64,000 nucleotides of DNA, from assembly GCA_947685225.1 (NCBI GenBank), contig CANTUV010000024.1, positions 55,828,001 through 55,892,000 on the forward strand, written 5' to 3'. The translations under genes were made by a program, and so were the position numbers. Shown here piece after piece: positions 36,053-46,978 of the stretch. The notes under the pieces are model-generated. The model made no database searches. It saw only the letters and a list, made by a program, of their open reading frames with translations, and was not told the origin of the DNA. Source of the DNA: Garcia nutans. Lineage: Eukaryota; Streptophyta; Magnoliopsida; Malpighiales; Euphorbiaceae. How positions within the stretch are numbered: the stretch's first letter is position 1; every line of letters starts with the position of its first letter.

Positions 36053-37388
36053 GCATAATTGAATGAGTTGAAGGAGGGTTTATAACTCCAAGACTAGGGA
36101 TAAATTACTCCTGAATGTCCAACTAATACGACGTGAAAGAAGTGCTGGGTGAGAGATAACCCACCATTTTATTTGTTTTTAATAAATGTTTCTTTAATTT
36201 TCCTGTTTTTAGTTTCTTTATTTGATTTTTATTTTTTTTTCTCAATGATTGGAGGTGTGTTATTCTAAGTTCATTTGAATGTGTAGAGGAAAATTTTCTT
36301 TTGATTGAAATTTGAATGAGCATTGTGAGGGGCAACTTGAGCTTGCTTTTTGACAGGCCCATGTCAACTTAGGCGTGTCAATCAATTTTTTTTTGAGATA
36401 GTAGCTACAACACACCCGGTGACACACCCACCACAGTTGCTACAACACGCCCAGTGACATGCTTGTGTCACTGTACGTGTCATTTAAATTGCATTCCAGT
36501 AGCTACAACACTCTTATGGACACACCTGTGTCCCTGGTCGTGTCGTTTTGGCTAAAAATTAAGGAGTCCCAGTAGCACCAAAATGTTCAGTGATAAGCTC
36601 GTGTCACTGGACGTGTCATTTTATTTAAGTCCTAGTAGCTATAACATGCCTATAGACATGACCGTGCCATTGGGCGTGCCAACGTAGTTTTTTAAAAACA
36701 CGTGATATCGATTTAAACAAAATTTCCTCTATTCTTTCTCCCTCTTTGTCGATTTTCTCTCAAAATTTTCATACTTTCACACATGAAATCACACACCCAC
36801 TCATCCTATAGGAGATTTTCGATTCCCATTCCAAGTTTTGGAGAGGATTTACATGCTTTTTGTTCGAGTCTATCATAGTCTCCACTCCCACTCTCAGGTA
36901 TGAACCCTAATCTTTCAGTTTTGTTTTGTTTCCTTTGAAATTCCTTCGTGATTTCTTGTGAATTTTATAGATTCTTAGGGATTTTGAGGTTTAACCCTAG
37001 TTTTTAAAGATTTGTTGTGATTTACTCATCATATTTTTAAGAATTCTTTGGCTGGGTTTGTGTTAAGCATGTTTATACAATATTCATTGGTTATTTATGC
37101 ATCCATTTAGAAATTTCTTTGTTTTAACTTATTGGGCTTTGAAGATAAATAGAACTGGAGTGCTGCATTTTGTATTTCATGGTTGCTGGATGCATTGATT
37201 TAGTTTTTATTTATGGATTTCACCATTTTATTGTTGTTATTAGTATATATGTGTTGGCATAATTGGCATTAGTTCTATTAGATTATATTCTATGCTATGT
37301 TGTTATAATGTCAGTATTTCAGTAACTCTATCCCTTGTTTTTTGTATTACTGCTGTTTTTGAGAATGGTCTTGCTTATTATACAGATC
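36053..37388 (+). other. Element D spacer between pol and the ORF1-like gene
   Basis: This region is non-coding. It carries a palindromic repeat array (36395-36690) and then a leader-like stretch before the next ORF. Nothing else is recognisable. Confidence 0.7.
36395..36690. repeat. Palindromic CAGTGACA/TGTCACTG array in element D
   Basis: Four or five units read like AGTAGCTACAACACGCC-CAGTGACA-TGCTTG-TGTCACTG and GACGTGTCATTT. The two arms and the flanking GACGTGTCA word are nearly the same as in the G1 LTR arrays, although D is Athila-like and G1 is a chromovirus. Confidence 0.85.
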
Positions 37389-38522
37389 ATGGGTCCTCGT
37401 AAACTAGCTTCCAAGTTACCCACCAAAAGAGCTAGAGGGGAAGGCAACTCAAGTCAACCCACTACACATCCAATATCTAAATTTAAGGCTAGCCACAAGT
37501 GCATTTAATTCTCGAATCTTGAAGAAAGGAAGCGGTTTGAATTATCAGGAAACAAGGACTGGTCTCCTCCTAGAGTTCTAGATTGAGGTGCTATGGATCA
37601 AGAAAACATCACGGCTGAGATTCAGGATTTGATAAACCATTCGGGATGGGAACAACTCTTTTCCATTAATGAGCCTTCATATAAAGAATTAACACTGGAA
37701 TTCCATTGCACTTTCAAGTTCGACAAAAACAAGATCTCAATTATCAAGCTGATAATGAAGTTCTGGTTGGGAGGGCAGTGATTACACATGGGTATCAATG
37801 AACATGGCATGCATTTAGGTCTATTTACTGCCGAGGAGGTGCAAACCGCTGAGTATCTGAATTTTGAGGTAGACTTTGCAGAGTACGATGTTATTCCTCC
37901 TAAGGTTTGGAGCACATTTACACCAAATGTAGCCAAGTATCAACCTAAGGTATCCAAAGCATCGAATTTTGAATCCTTTCCTTGTCGAGTGGTACATAAT
38001 TTGTTGGTTCTTACTATTGCGGCTTGACTTAGTAGTACGGGGGTTGTTAGCTTGAGGGAGTTATTCTTCTTGAATTGCATGGTTCAAAAAATTCAATGCA
38101 ATGTAGCTCATACTATCACACATTTCTTTTATGAGTAGTCCAAGAAAGGGGCACCAGGTAATTTACATGGTAGCATGTATGTCGCAAGACTAGCTCACAG
38201 TTTGGATGTGTTGGATAGATGCCTCCCAATGACACTAGACAAGCTTCCAAAACTTTTGGGTATGGACACTTTAAAGCAGTTGAATTGGGAGAAGGTGGTG
38301 CAGCTGCAGGCACCACCTACGGATTTTGAGCCAGTCCCTCCTGCTCTCACTTCTGACATACCTCCACCTCTACTGACAAACTTCCCTGGCCCATCCACCA
38401 CTACTGGACCTTCTTCCTCAGTTGGCCCGCCCTTTACTCCAGGCCCTACTTTTAGAGACTGGCATCATTCTATTGATGTTGAGTGGGATGATAAGAGCAA
38501 ACCCATTGATTTTGAGCGGTAG
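37389..38522 (+). pseudogene. Element D post-pol ORF1-like protein (plant transposon protein family), decayed
   Basis: A single frame of 1134 nt starts MGPRKLASKLPTKRARGEG. It contains DLINHSGWEQLF, EPSYKELTLEFHCTFKFDK, GMHLGLFTAEEVQTAEYL and a long segment with HSLDVLDRCLPMTLDKL, then a Pro-rich tail. The layout resembles the Athila ORF-1 / putative plant transposon protein domain (PF03078 or PF20167 type); a profile search would settle which. Five stops (near 37506, 37587, 37779, 38025 and 38137) interrupt it, all explicable as C-to-T or G-to-A changes, and no frameshift is seen. Its position after integrase and before an LTR matches the extra ORF of Athila-type elements. Function is unknown. 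Confidence 0.75.
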
Positions 38523-38547
38523 GTATGCAAGATAGAAGGCAAAATAG

Positions 38548-39832
38548 TGTACACCCTTGATTTTGGCCCAAAGTTAGTCCCATCCTAATTAAGGAAGGCT
38601 TAGTCAAGTTCAGTCCATTCTCAATGGCTTAGCCTACTTTAAAGACTTTAATTAGATTGGTTCAATTTTATTAGGCCCAAAATAAGTCTGATTCAATGTT
38701 TAAAGCCCTAAAATGGTCCGATTCAAAATTAGATGGAGTTTATTTGGGTTTGGGCTAGGCTAGGCAACATCCATATCGAATTGAAGCCACCCATATCGAA
38801 TTGGACACCCTCCAATTCGATATGGAGGCTCCATATTGAATTGAAATGGATACCATATTGAATTAAATTAATTTTAATTTGATATGGCTTTAGTTTCAGG
38901 TCAAATTTAGAACGTATGCTTTAATCCGAGTCATGCTTAATTAAGAATCATAATTAAACTTGGATTGAGCTTTGTCACATAAGCTTTAACCTAATTCATT
39001 CCTATAAATACATGTTCAAAATAGACAACAAAATGGGGAGCTAAATTTATTAAATAGGAAAGCAGCAAGCATTATCAAACAGAGAGAAAAACCAAGAGCA
39101 GCCAAAAGAAAGCAATGGACATAGAGAGAGGATGAATGAAAAGGGAATAAAAGAAAAGTAAGACAAAAATAAAGAACCACAGAAGCAGCAACAAAAAAAT
39201 TAAAAATCAAAACCCTAGCAGCACCGAGGAGAGACAGAGGCATCAAGAGTTAACCAAGAAAGGAGAGAACCAAAACAAAAACAAAAAGAAAGATAGATCA
39301 TTAACCATCAACAAACTAGAATGCAATGGATAATTGCCTTCACTTTGATCAACCGAGATTTGATATTGGTACAAGTATAAAGTTTGGATCAAAGTGAAAT
39401 ATCGATGGAACCAACAAATGGAGGTTTGAAATTCTTTATTTCATCTACTTTAAATTCACAGTAGCTCACTCATTATTATTTTATTCATTCAATGGTTTCT
39501 AGTTAGTTCATTCTTCTTCTTTAAAATATCCAATAGCTACCTTTAATATTTTATCTAGTAGTAATTTATGTGTTAATTGCAATCTTAATAACCCAGACAG
39601 TAATTTAGCAAAGTTAATAATACAATGATCATCAATTTGTTGATATTCTTGAAGTAGTTATTTTTTAAATATTCAAAACATAAGCTGCATGTTTGAATAA
39701 CACCAAACCCTAGCACCAGAAATCTTATATTAAAATCCTAAAAACTCTAATTCATACCTTAAAACCCTAATTTACTTTAGTAAACCCTAGTCTCATAGGG
39801 TTTAGGGTTAATCCCATATGTAAATGCCTATT
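38548..39832 (+). repeat. Element D 3' LTR, broken by element C
   Basis: It starts TGTACACCCTTGATTTTGG, close to the B LTR start TGTACACCCTTAATTTTTG, and follows the ORF1-like pseudogene. A TATA box (TATAAATA, 39003-39010) lies about 455 bp in. Palindromic CCATATCGAATTGG / CCAATTCGATATGG words fill 38768-38890. The LTR stops at 39832, where element C was inserted; the remainder is outside the window. Confidence 0.75.
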
Positions 39833-41797
39833 TGTGAACGGGGATTTGCACCCATACTCCCATGTGGAATGGTTCATATGACTTTGATACTGTCAGGCTC
39901 AGGGCCTTAGAGAACAAGAGCCTAAACCTGAAAAAAATAGAGTCGCCACCCGAACAGATCGAAGAAATGAAAAGGGGTGGATGACTCGATTCCTAAGGTT
40001 GGGTTCTAAAAGTTGGGTACATATGGGGAAGGTGAGAAATAGCCCAGCACTCCCATAATGTCTTATTCATTGGAACCGGCCTCCTTTTTAGGTATAAATA
40101 TTAAATATTATAATATCATCCATACTACATGCAATTTACTAATAAAATAGATTCATTCATAAAAACAAGATAAAACAACACATTACAAAATAACATGGGT
40201 GCCCATCTTTAGATGGAAACATACCCTATGCCCATCTTTAGATGGAAACATACCCTTACAATCTTTAAATGATGAAAAAGAAAATAAATAAAATAGGACA
40301 TCAACACAAAGGTGAAAACATGTCCCTTACAATTGTCCCAAAGTCTTTAAATAAATTGAATTACATAAACTAAATAAATAAGGCACCCACACTAGATGGA
40401 AACATGCCTTTTACTATTCCCATTAAAAATACATATAAGGAAAAGAGTAAAGCAAGGAAAAATAATATAACACATATAAATATAATTGAATAAATAAAAA
40501 GAAGATAAAAAACATCTAAATATTATCCATCGAACAAATATAGGGCGGGGGTCAAGGGGGCAGTGATGTAAATGGTTTACATGGTATGGTTTTGTTGGTT
40601 AATTATGGTTTCTATCTAAACTAGGGTTTTAAGGTAAAAATTAGGATTTTATTCTTGAATGGCTACTAGATGAAGTTTAGGGTTTTAACAAATTTGGTTT
40701 TAGCAATTGAATATGAAATAAACAAATTCAATTTTTGTTTTATAAAACATGTAGCTAGGGTTTTTATAATTTGAATTAGAGGTTTAAGCTAAACCCTGAG
40801 CTACTATAAAATAATTTATCAATTTGATAATTATTGTTAAGGTTATGCAAAACCACAACCTAGGCTAATTAATTGCTGAATCAAAAAACAAACAACACTC
40901 AACGTTTAAAAGAAGATCATAGCTATTGAACTTTTAAGTAAATAATATTTAGAAAATCAAACCTGCGGTGAAGGTTTCACCCAATGTGATATGTTGAACC
41001 AAGCTTATGACTTTGGAGGCCTGGATAAATGATAGTATTGGCTGGTCCCCTTTTGTTATTGTCTTCTTTACGTGAATCGTTGCCTTGTTAATTTCTTTGT
41101 CTCTGCCCTTTTTTCTCCCTGTTACAAATGTCCCTTTGATAATTATTAGCTCTTGTGTCTTTCTCTCATTCAATTGTTGCTAGGGTTTCTCCTAATCCAT
41201 CCTTCCTCATTGCTCCCTTTTTTTTAATTCCCTTCTCCTTACTGCCAGTTTGTTAATCAAAGTTCCCCTTCTCTCTGTATGTTAATCATATAAATATAGG
41301 AAATAAACACTCAACCCTAAACCTAACCCGAGTCTTAAATGAATTATAACTTGATTAGGAAATCAAATGGTCGGCCAAAACTCAAAATAACTTAGGATCA
41401 TGTCGATTTGGCACATCCAAATCAACACGGAGTTAGTCCATGTCGATTTGGTGTGCACATATCGACATGGACCATGCTCATGTCAATTTGGATGTCCCAA
41501 ATTGCCAAATTGACATGAGCCCATCCAAATTGACATGATCAATGCTCATGTCAATTTGGTCACCTAAATCGACATGAACATTAGCTCATGTGGTTTTGGG
41601 CTGCCTTGACCTAAACCGGTCGAAAAATTTTTAATTTCTAGACTGAAAATTTCTAATTTGTGCCAAACAGATTTAATTTAGGGTTTCTATGAATTGGACC
41701 CTCTAATATTTAAGTTTTAATTTAGGTTTAGATTTAAAATTATGACAGAATAAGGTAAGCTTCTTAAACGTAATCCATGCAAAATTAAGGGTTTACA
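39833..41797 (-). repeat. Element C 3' LTR
   Basis: This 1965-bp LTR starts TGTAAACCC at 41797 on the minus strand and ends near 39833. It is related to, but clearly distinct from, the A/B LTRs; the AGTCGCCACC and AGGGGTGGATGACTC blocks align with 18840-18880. The sequence just before its start (right of 41797) matches the pre-LTR sequence of B, so this is the 3' LTR and the internal region extends to the right. The left flank CTATT (39828-39832) would be the TSD; its partner is beyond the window. Confidence 0.82.
41398..41590. repeat. Palindromic ATGTCGATTTGG array in the element C LTR
   Basis: About ten copies of CATGTCGATTTGG-like words alternate in both orientations (CCAAATTGACATG), giving many possible stems. 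The array lies about 205-400 bp from the LTR start. It occupies the same relative position as the different palindromes of the D and B LTRs. Confidence 0.85.
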
Positions 41798-42075
41798 GTT
41801 TTGTCCCTGCTTGAACGATCTGAAACTTTAGTAGAAGAGAGTAAAAAGCAATATTACTTTGAGCTAATTTTGGATAAGGATGGGTTCTGGACCCAAGGTT
41901 GTATTGACTTTGGGACTCTAAAATGATTTGGGTTTTGAACTAAAAATGATTTGGGTTTTGGATTCGTGTTGATTGGGTTCTGGACCTAAGGTTGGTTAGG
42001 TTCTAGACCCGAGGTTGGGTGCTTGGAACGGAGACTAGATTGGTTGGGTTCTGAATCCAAAAGTGGATTGGTTGG
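41798..42075 (-). other. Element C 3' internal region, left part
   Basis: This non-coding stretch carries several repeats of the type GGGT-TCTGG-ACCC. It ends at GTTGG (42071-42075), the TSD of element B, and continues after B at 63717. Confidence 0.8.
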
Positions 42076-44404
42076 TGTATACCCTTAATTTTTTACCCAA
42101 TCCGGTCCAATATGTTTTATTTAGTCTAAAATGATTTTTATTGTCTAATTGGTCCAAAAAAAATTTATTAAATAATTTTTGCTTTACTATCTAATTTTTA
42201 TTAATAAAAAATAGAAATAAACAAATAAAATTCAAAAAATAAAAATAAAAATAAAATTAGAGTCGGAAAAATCGGTGACAAAAAAATCGTTGCGCGGGCC
42301 CGTGGGCATTTCGCACGTAGAAAAATTCTGCCTGCGAGCTATTTCGCACGCAGAAAAATTCTACCTGCGAAATAGCTAAATAGCCCAGCTATTTCGCATG
42401 TAGAATTTTTCTGCCTGCAAAATGGCTACTGGACCGTTCCGCGTGCTCTGTCGTAGCCAACTGCGGCATAATTTTTTCGCCAGGGCATTTTTTCATGCGG
42501 CAATTTTTTTTTGGCAGCGCAATTTTTCCGACGCAAATTTTTTGAAGCCTAATTCAATTAGATTTCGGTTTCTTTTTTTTTATTAATATTACTTACCTTA
42601 ACTAATTAGGAATAAACCACATCAAACCACTATAAATAAGGACCAAAGGCAATTAAAAAAGGGGAGCCGAAATCCAACAGTAGCTTGGAAAAAGAAAATC
42701 CAAATCCATAAAGGAAAAAGCTTGAATTCAATTGATTTTAAAAGGAGCAGAAACACAATTTAAGAGAGTCAAAAGGCAAAAAGGCTGGTCTTTTGAGCTT
42801 GTTCATCCAAGAAGCAATTTTGGTGCAACTTACAAAAGAAGGTATGAAATTCTAATTTCTTTATTTTTTTTACACAGTAGCTAAAACTAGGAATTTGCTT
42901 TCTTTTTTTTTCAAAATCTAAAATCTTAGAGGTTTAAATTAGTTTTTCTAAAGTTAAAAGCTTTATTTCGTTGGTTTATCTTCCAAAAGGAGGCTTAAAA
43001 TTGTTATTTTTACTTCTTAAAAATCTTAAAATTCTAATTGAACATATTTTTCAAAAAACTAAGATTTAAATTTTGTTTCTTTTAAAATTTTAAAGTAGGT
43101 TCTATTTCATTCAAAAAGCCTTAAAAAAACATCTTTTCTACTTATAAAAACTTTAATTTTTTTGTTTAAATTTATAAAACTTCATGAAATTATCAAATTG
43201 ATTTCCAAATTCCTAAAAATTAATTCACCACCCGTGACCCTAAATTCTAAAAATACTAAACCCAAATTCAACTTCCAAAATTCAAAATAATGAACCCTAA
43301 TCCTTTTAAAACTTTAAACCCTAATTTTTATGAACCCTAATCCTTTTAAAACATTAAAAACCATAAAACCATAAATAAATTAAATTTACACAGTAGCTTA
43401 GAAACCCAATAGCCGAAAATCATAAATCAAAGTATTTTAAAGTGTCTAAAACCCTAGTTTCATGATTTCACCATCCAAACCTTAATTTGTTTAATCAAAG
43501 TGTCTTACCAACCTTTTAAAAACATAAAATCTTTAATCTATTTTAATTCCATAAAAGTCACAGTAGCTTAAATTCATGAAATTTCCAAAACCTTAACACA
43601 TGAGATAAAGAACCCTAAATGGAAATAGTAGCTATAATTTGGACTTTTTATTTGCTTTATTCAATTCTATATTTGATTATGCTTTGATTTATTTTATATG
43701 CTTTAATTTATTTAAGTTCAATACTTAGTTTATTCTGTTTATCATGGCTGGATGTTTACTTTTTATTGATATTTAAATACCTTTGATGAATGATTTACTT
43801 ATTATGAATGGTTATTTACTTTTATCAATTTATTTAGACTTCCAAATGTTGTAAGAGGTATGTTTCATTTGGTGGGTACCTCATTAGCTAAATATCCTGT
43901 AATTTAATTTGCTTTTCTATTTTAGAACCAATGTAAAGGGCATGTTTCTACCTTTTGGTGGGTGTCCTATTTAGGTGTGATGTAAGCACATGTTTCCATC
44001 TTCAGATGGGTGTCCATTTATTTGCTTTGTTTGGACATTACTTCGATTTTAATATAATGATGCTTTCTTTTAATTATTGTGTGTAATATGGATAATATTA
44101 TTATATTTAAGAACTTTATAATATTAAGACCTGTAAAGGAGGCCGGTTCCAATGAACCGGGCGTTGTGGGGGTGCTGGGCCATTTCTCACCTTCTCCACA
44201 CGTACCCAACTTTTCGAGCCCATTAAGGGGTTGGGGATTCCTTAGAAATCGAGTCATCCACCCCTTTCTTTTTCCCGGTCTGTCCGGGTGGCGACTCCAT
44301 TTTCTCTAGACTTAGGTCCGTGTTCTCTAAGGCTCCGAGCCTAAACAGTGCCAAAGTCGCAAGAACCATTCCACTAGGAGTGGGGGCGAAAATTCCCGCT
44401 CACA
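42076..44404 (+). repeat. 5' LTR of element B
   Basis: This 2329-bp LTR runs from TGTATACCC to CTCACA. A TATA box (TATAAATAAG, 42631-42640) lies about 555 bp in, giving a U3 of roughly that size. A palindromic segment with TTTCGCACGTAGAA- and TTCTACCTGCGAAAT-type words is at 42290-42430. AACCCTAA words cluster at 43245-43340. Confidence 0.93.
42290..42430. repeat. Palindromic TTTCGCA...GCGAAAT segment in the B 5' LTR
   Basis: Words such as ATTTCGCACGCAGAAAAATT and AATTCTACCTGCGAAATAGC pair with one another, and AGCTATTTCGC occurs in both orientations. The 3' LTR keeps only part of this array near 61715-61745, so copy number changes between the two LTRs. Confidence 0.8.
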
Positions 44405-44423
44405 ATGGTGACTCCACTGGGGA
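44405..44423 (+). other. Element B primer-binding site
   Basis: ATGGTGACTCCACTGGGGA starts immediately after the LTR. It matches the equivalent site of A except at two positions. The tRNA is probably an Arg tRNA, as in Ogre-type elements, but this was not verified. Confidence 0.7.
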
Positions 44424-45421
44424 TAAGAGAAGTTGATTCCGTTGGTCTTTATATTATTCTATTCTTTCTTATAATGATATTATCCATTGCATCATCTTAG
44501 ATTGCATCGTGTGCATGAGTTAGGACGCCCGTGTTACCCGTGTTATGTTATGTAAGGGATACCATACTTTCACTCAAGGTATGGAGATCGAGCGTGGCAT
44601 AACCACTCGTAGCCTCGTACCATTTGGTATATACTTGCTATGGGAACCTAAGCCTTTTAACCCAAAGACTAAAGCTCATGTAATTGGCCTAGTTACTTTC
44701 CTTAGGTTTTACCCCAAATGCATGTTGTTTGACTATGGTTAGTTTATCTTAGTCTAAATCATGGCTTATTTGGTTTGTTCTTTTTCTAATATGACCTAAG
44801 TATATTGTAAGCTCAAAATAAATTTTTCTTTAAAATCCAAAAGACCAAAAATTTTTTCAAAATTTTTCAAGATGGTCTTTGGACATAAGACTTTTCCAAA
44901 AACAAATAAAAAATTCTTTGGACCATGGCCCAAATACTGAGCCCAAAATCCATTTTTTCTAAAATCTTTTACAATGGGCTTAGAAACAAAATTATTTTCA
45001 CCCAATCTTTTCTTACAAAGAGCTTGCAAATTATTTAGGTCAATTATGAAATACTAAAAATCAATTGTGGTCCTAGTTTACACTAAGAATAAAATTAACC
45101 ATGGGCTTGTTTCTGGCATGAACCATTAGTTACCTTTTCAAGGGAGAAATCTATTTATAATAAACCTCTTAATTTTGTTTTAATCCAATATAGCATAAAG
45201 GCTACTTTAGTTGGTTGAATGGATTAAAACCTAATTAATGGGAATTATCACAAATTATTTCCATTTTCGAAAATATAACTATTGGTTGAAACGTCCAAGG
45301 GAATTATTCGATAGCAAGATACCCCATGTTGGTATTTTATTAACCATATACCTAGGAAAAGAGACTCGCCATTCGTGTGTGGATGTTATAAGGTTGGAAG
45401 GAACGTCCTATTTATCCTTAT
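44424..45421 (+). other. Element B leader
   Basis: About 1 kb between the primer-binding site and gag has no supported gene. It includes GATCG at 44586-44590, the intact counterpart of the G2 solo-LTR insertion site in A. Confidence 0.75.
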
Positions 45422-46978
45422 TTGTGCATACATACATACATGCATACATTTGCATCTCATATCATTGATCCTCTCGGGCTCACAACCCTGGATTACAATA
45501 GCTCAAAAGCTTACAACAATCCGACCTATGCCGGAGACGAGGTATCTAGCAACGACTCAATCACTTGCTTACCAAAACTAATGGATCCAGAACAAATTCA
45601 AAGAATGGTCGATGAAGCCCTCAATGCCAAAATGGAAGAAATAAAAGAGGCCCTAGCTGAGACCGTGAAGAACCAATTGACTGCAATCTTAGAGAATCAT
45701 GCCGAGGCATCTGCTAGCACTAAGAAACCAAATGACAAAGGGAAGACTAAAGTTAGTGAAGTGGTTTTTGATGATGAAAAAGTAATCATTGATGACGATG
45801 ATGATTGGACTCAATACTACCAAGATGTTCAAGAGAAGAAGAAAGAACCGAAGGTTACTGAGAAAGCAACTATTGAAAAGACCGAGACATCCGATGTGGA
45901 AAAGATGATTGTTGATTTAGAAAAGAAATTTGAGAAGAAGTTGAAAACTGAAGAAATGTCCGAGATAGACAAACTATTTGAACAAGATGAAGAGGTCCCT
46001 TATAAATTCAAGATGCCTTCCTTTGCCAAGTACAATGGCATCGGAAATCCTCATCTTCACGTAAAGCAATACATCATTGCCATGCAGTCTGCCCGAGCTA
46101 CTAAGGCTCAAACCATAAGGTACTTTATGCTCTCATTGAAACCTGTTGTCTAAAATTGGTTCAATACATTAGATGAAGGAGCACAAAAGAGTTGGGATCT
46201 ACTTTACAAAGCCTTCATCCAACAATATGGGTATAATGTCGAGATGGAAGTTACCTTAATGGAAGTAGAGTCCATAAGACAAAGGCCAAATGAGAATTTT
46301 GTGGACTATGTGAAGCGATGGAGAAACAAGGCCGCTTTGCTCAGGAAAAGGCCCGATGAATCTGATCAAATAAGGATGATCGTGAGAGGTGTCTTGCCTA
46401 ATCTCCGTGAAAGGATGTCTCACACTCTTATAAGGGATTTCAAAGATCTTCTCCAAGCTAGTTTGTAAATTGAAGAGTGGGAAAGAGAGAAGAATCGCTT
46501 TTCAATAAAGAGGAATGAGAAAGGGAATTACCAACCTAGTAATCAAAGCACGCAAAAAGAAGTTGATATTAATGTGACTGGTCAAGGAAATAAAAGACAA
46601 TTCTTAGAATTGGAGAAACCTCTATCTTGGGTTTTTAGCAAGCTGCAAAAGAAAGGGTTGTTGCAACCGTTAGCTCCTCGACCACTACATAATCCACTGC
46701 CACCAAACTTCAATGCCGAGGCCTTCTGTCAATTTCATCAAATGCGAGGGCATGAAACTGATAAATGTGCTCGTCTAAGGCATGAGATCCAAGATTTAAT
46801 CGACAGTGGTAAGCTACCCGAGTCGAATAAGCCCAATACCAAGAACAACCCTTTGCCTAAGTTTGGAAGAGTACCTCCACCGGTAACCTTCATGGTGGGA
46901 AAAGGATTGGAAGAAGATTTTGTTTTATCATCCTTTCAAGATGGGGATATTGAAGATATGAATGAAAAAGAAGCTTAA
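45422..46978 (+). pseudogene. Element B gag with two nonsense codons
   Basis: One frame runs to the stop at 46976-46978. The likely start is the ATG at 45581 (MDPEQIQRMVDEAL), which begins the region conserved with A; the open frame extends upstream to 45422. Domains are a charged N-terminal segment, the gag core (KFKMPSFAKYNGIGNPHLHV, RWRNKAALLRK, GVLPNLRERMSHTLI) and a C-terminal segment with FCQFHQMRGHETDKC, then DLIDSGKLPE and NPLPKFG, typical of Ogre/Tat gags. TAA at 46151-46153 replaces Gln (VVQNWF in A) and TAA at 46466-46468 replaces Gln (AGLQIEE in A). There is no frameshift. The protein would have been the capsid/nucleocapsid precursor. Confidence 0.9.

Noticed and set aside
39833..41797. 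Element C LTR as a solo LTR
   Set aside because: No TSD matches on both sides, and the right flank aligns with the pre-LTR region of B and carries C-type repeats that resume after B at 63717.
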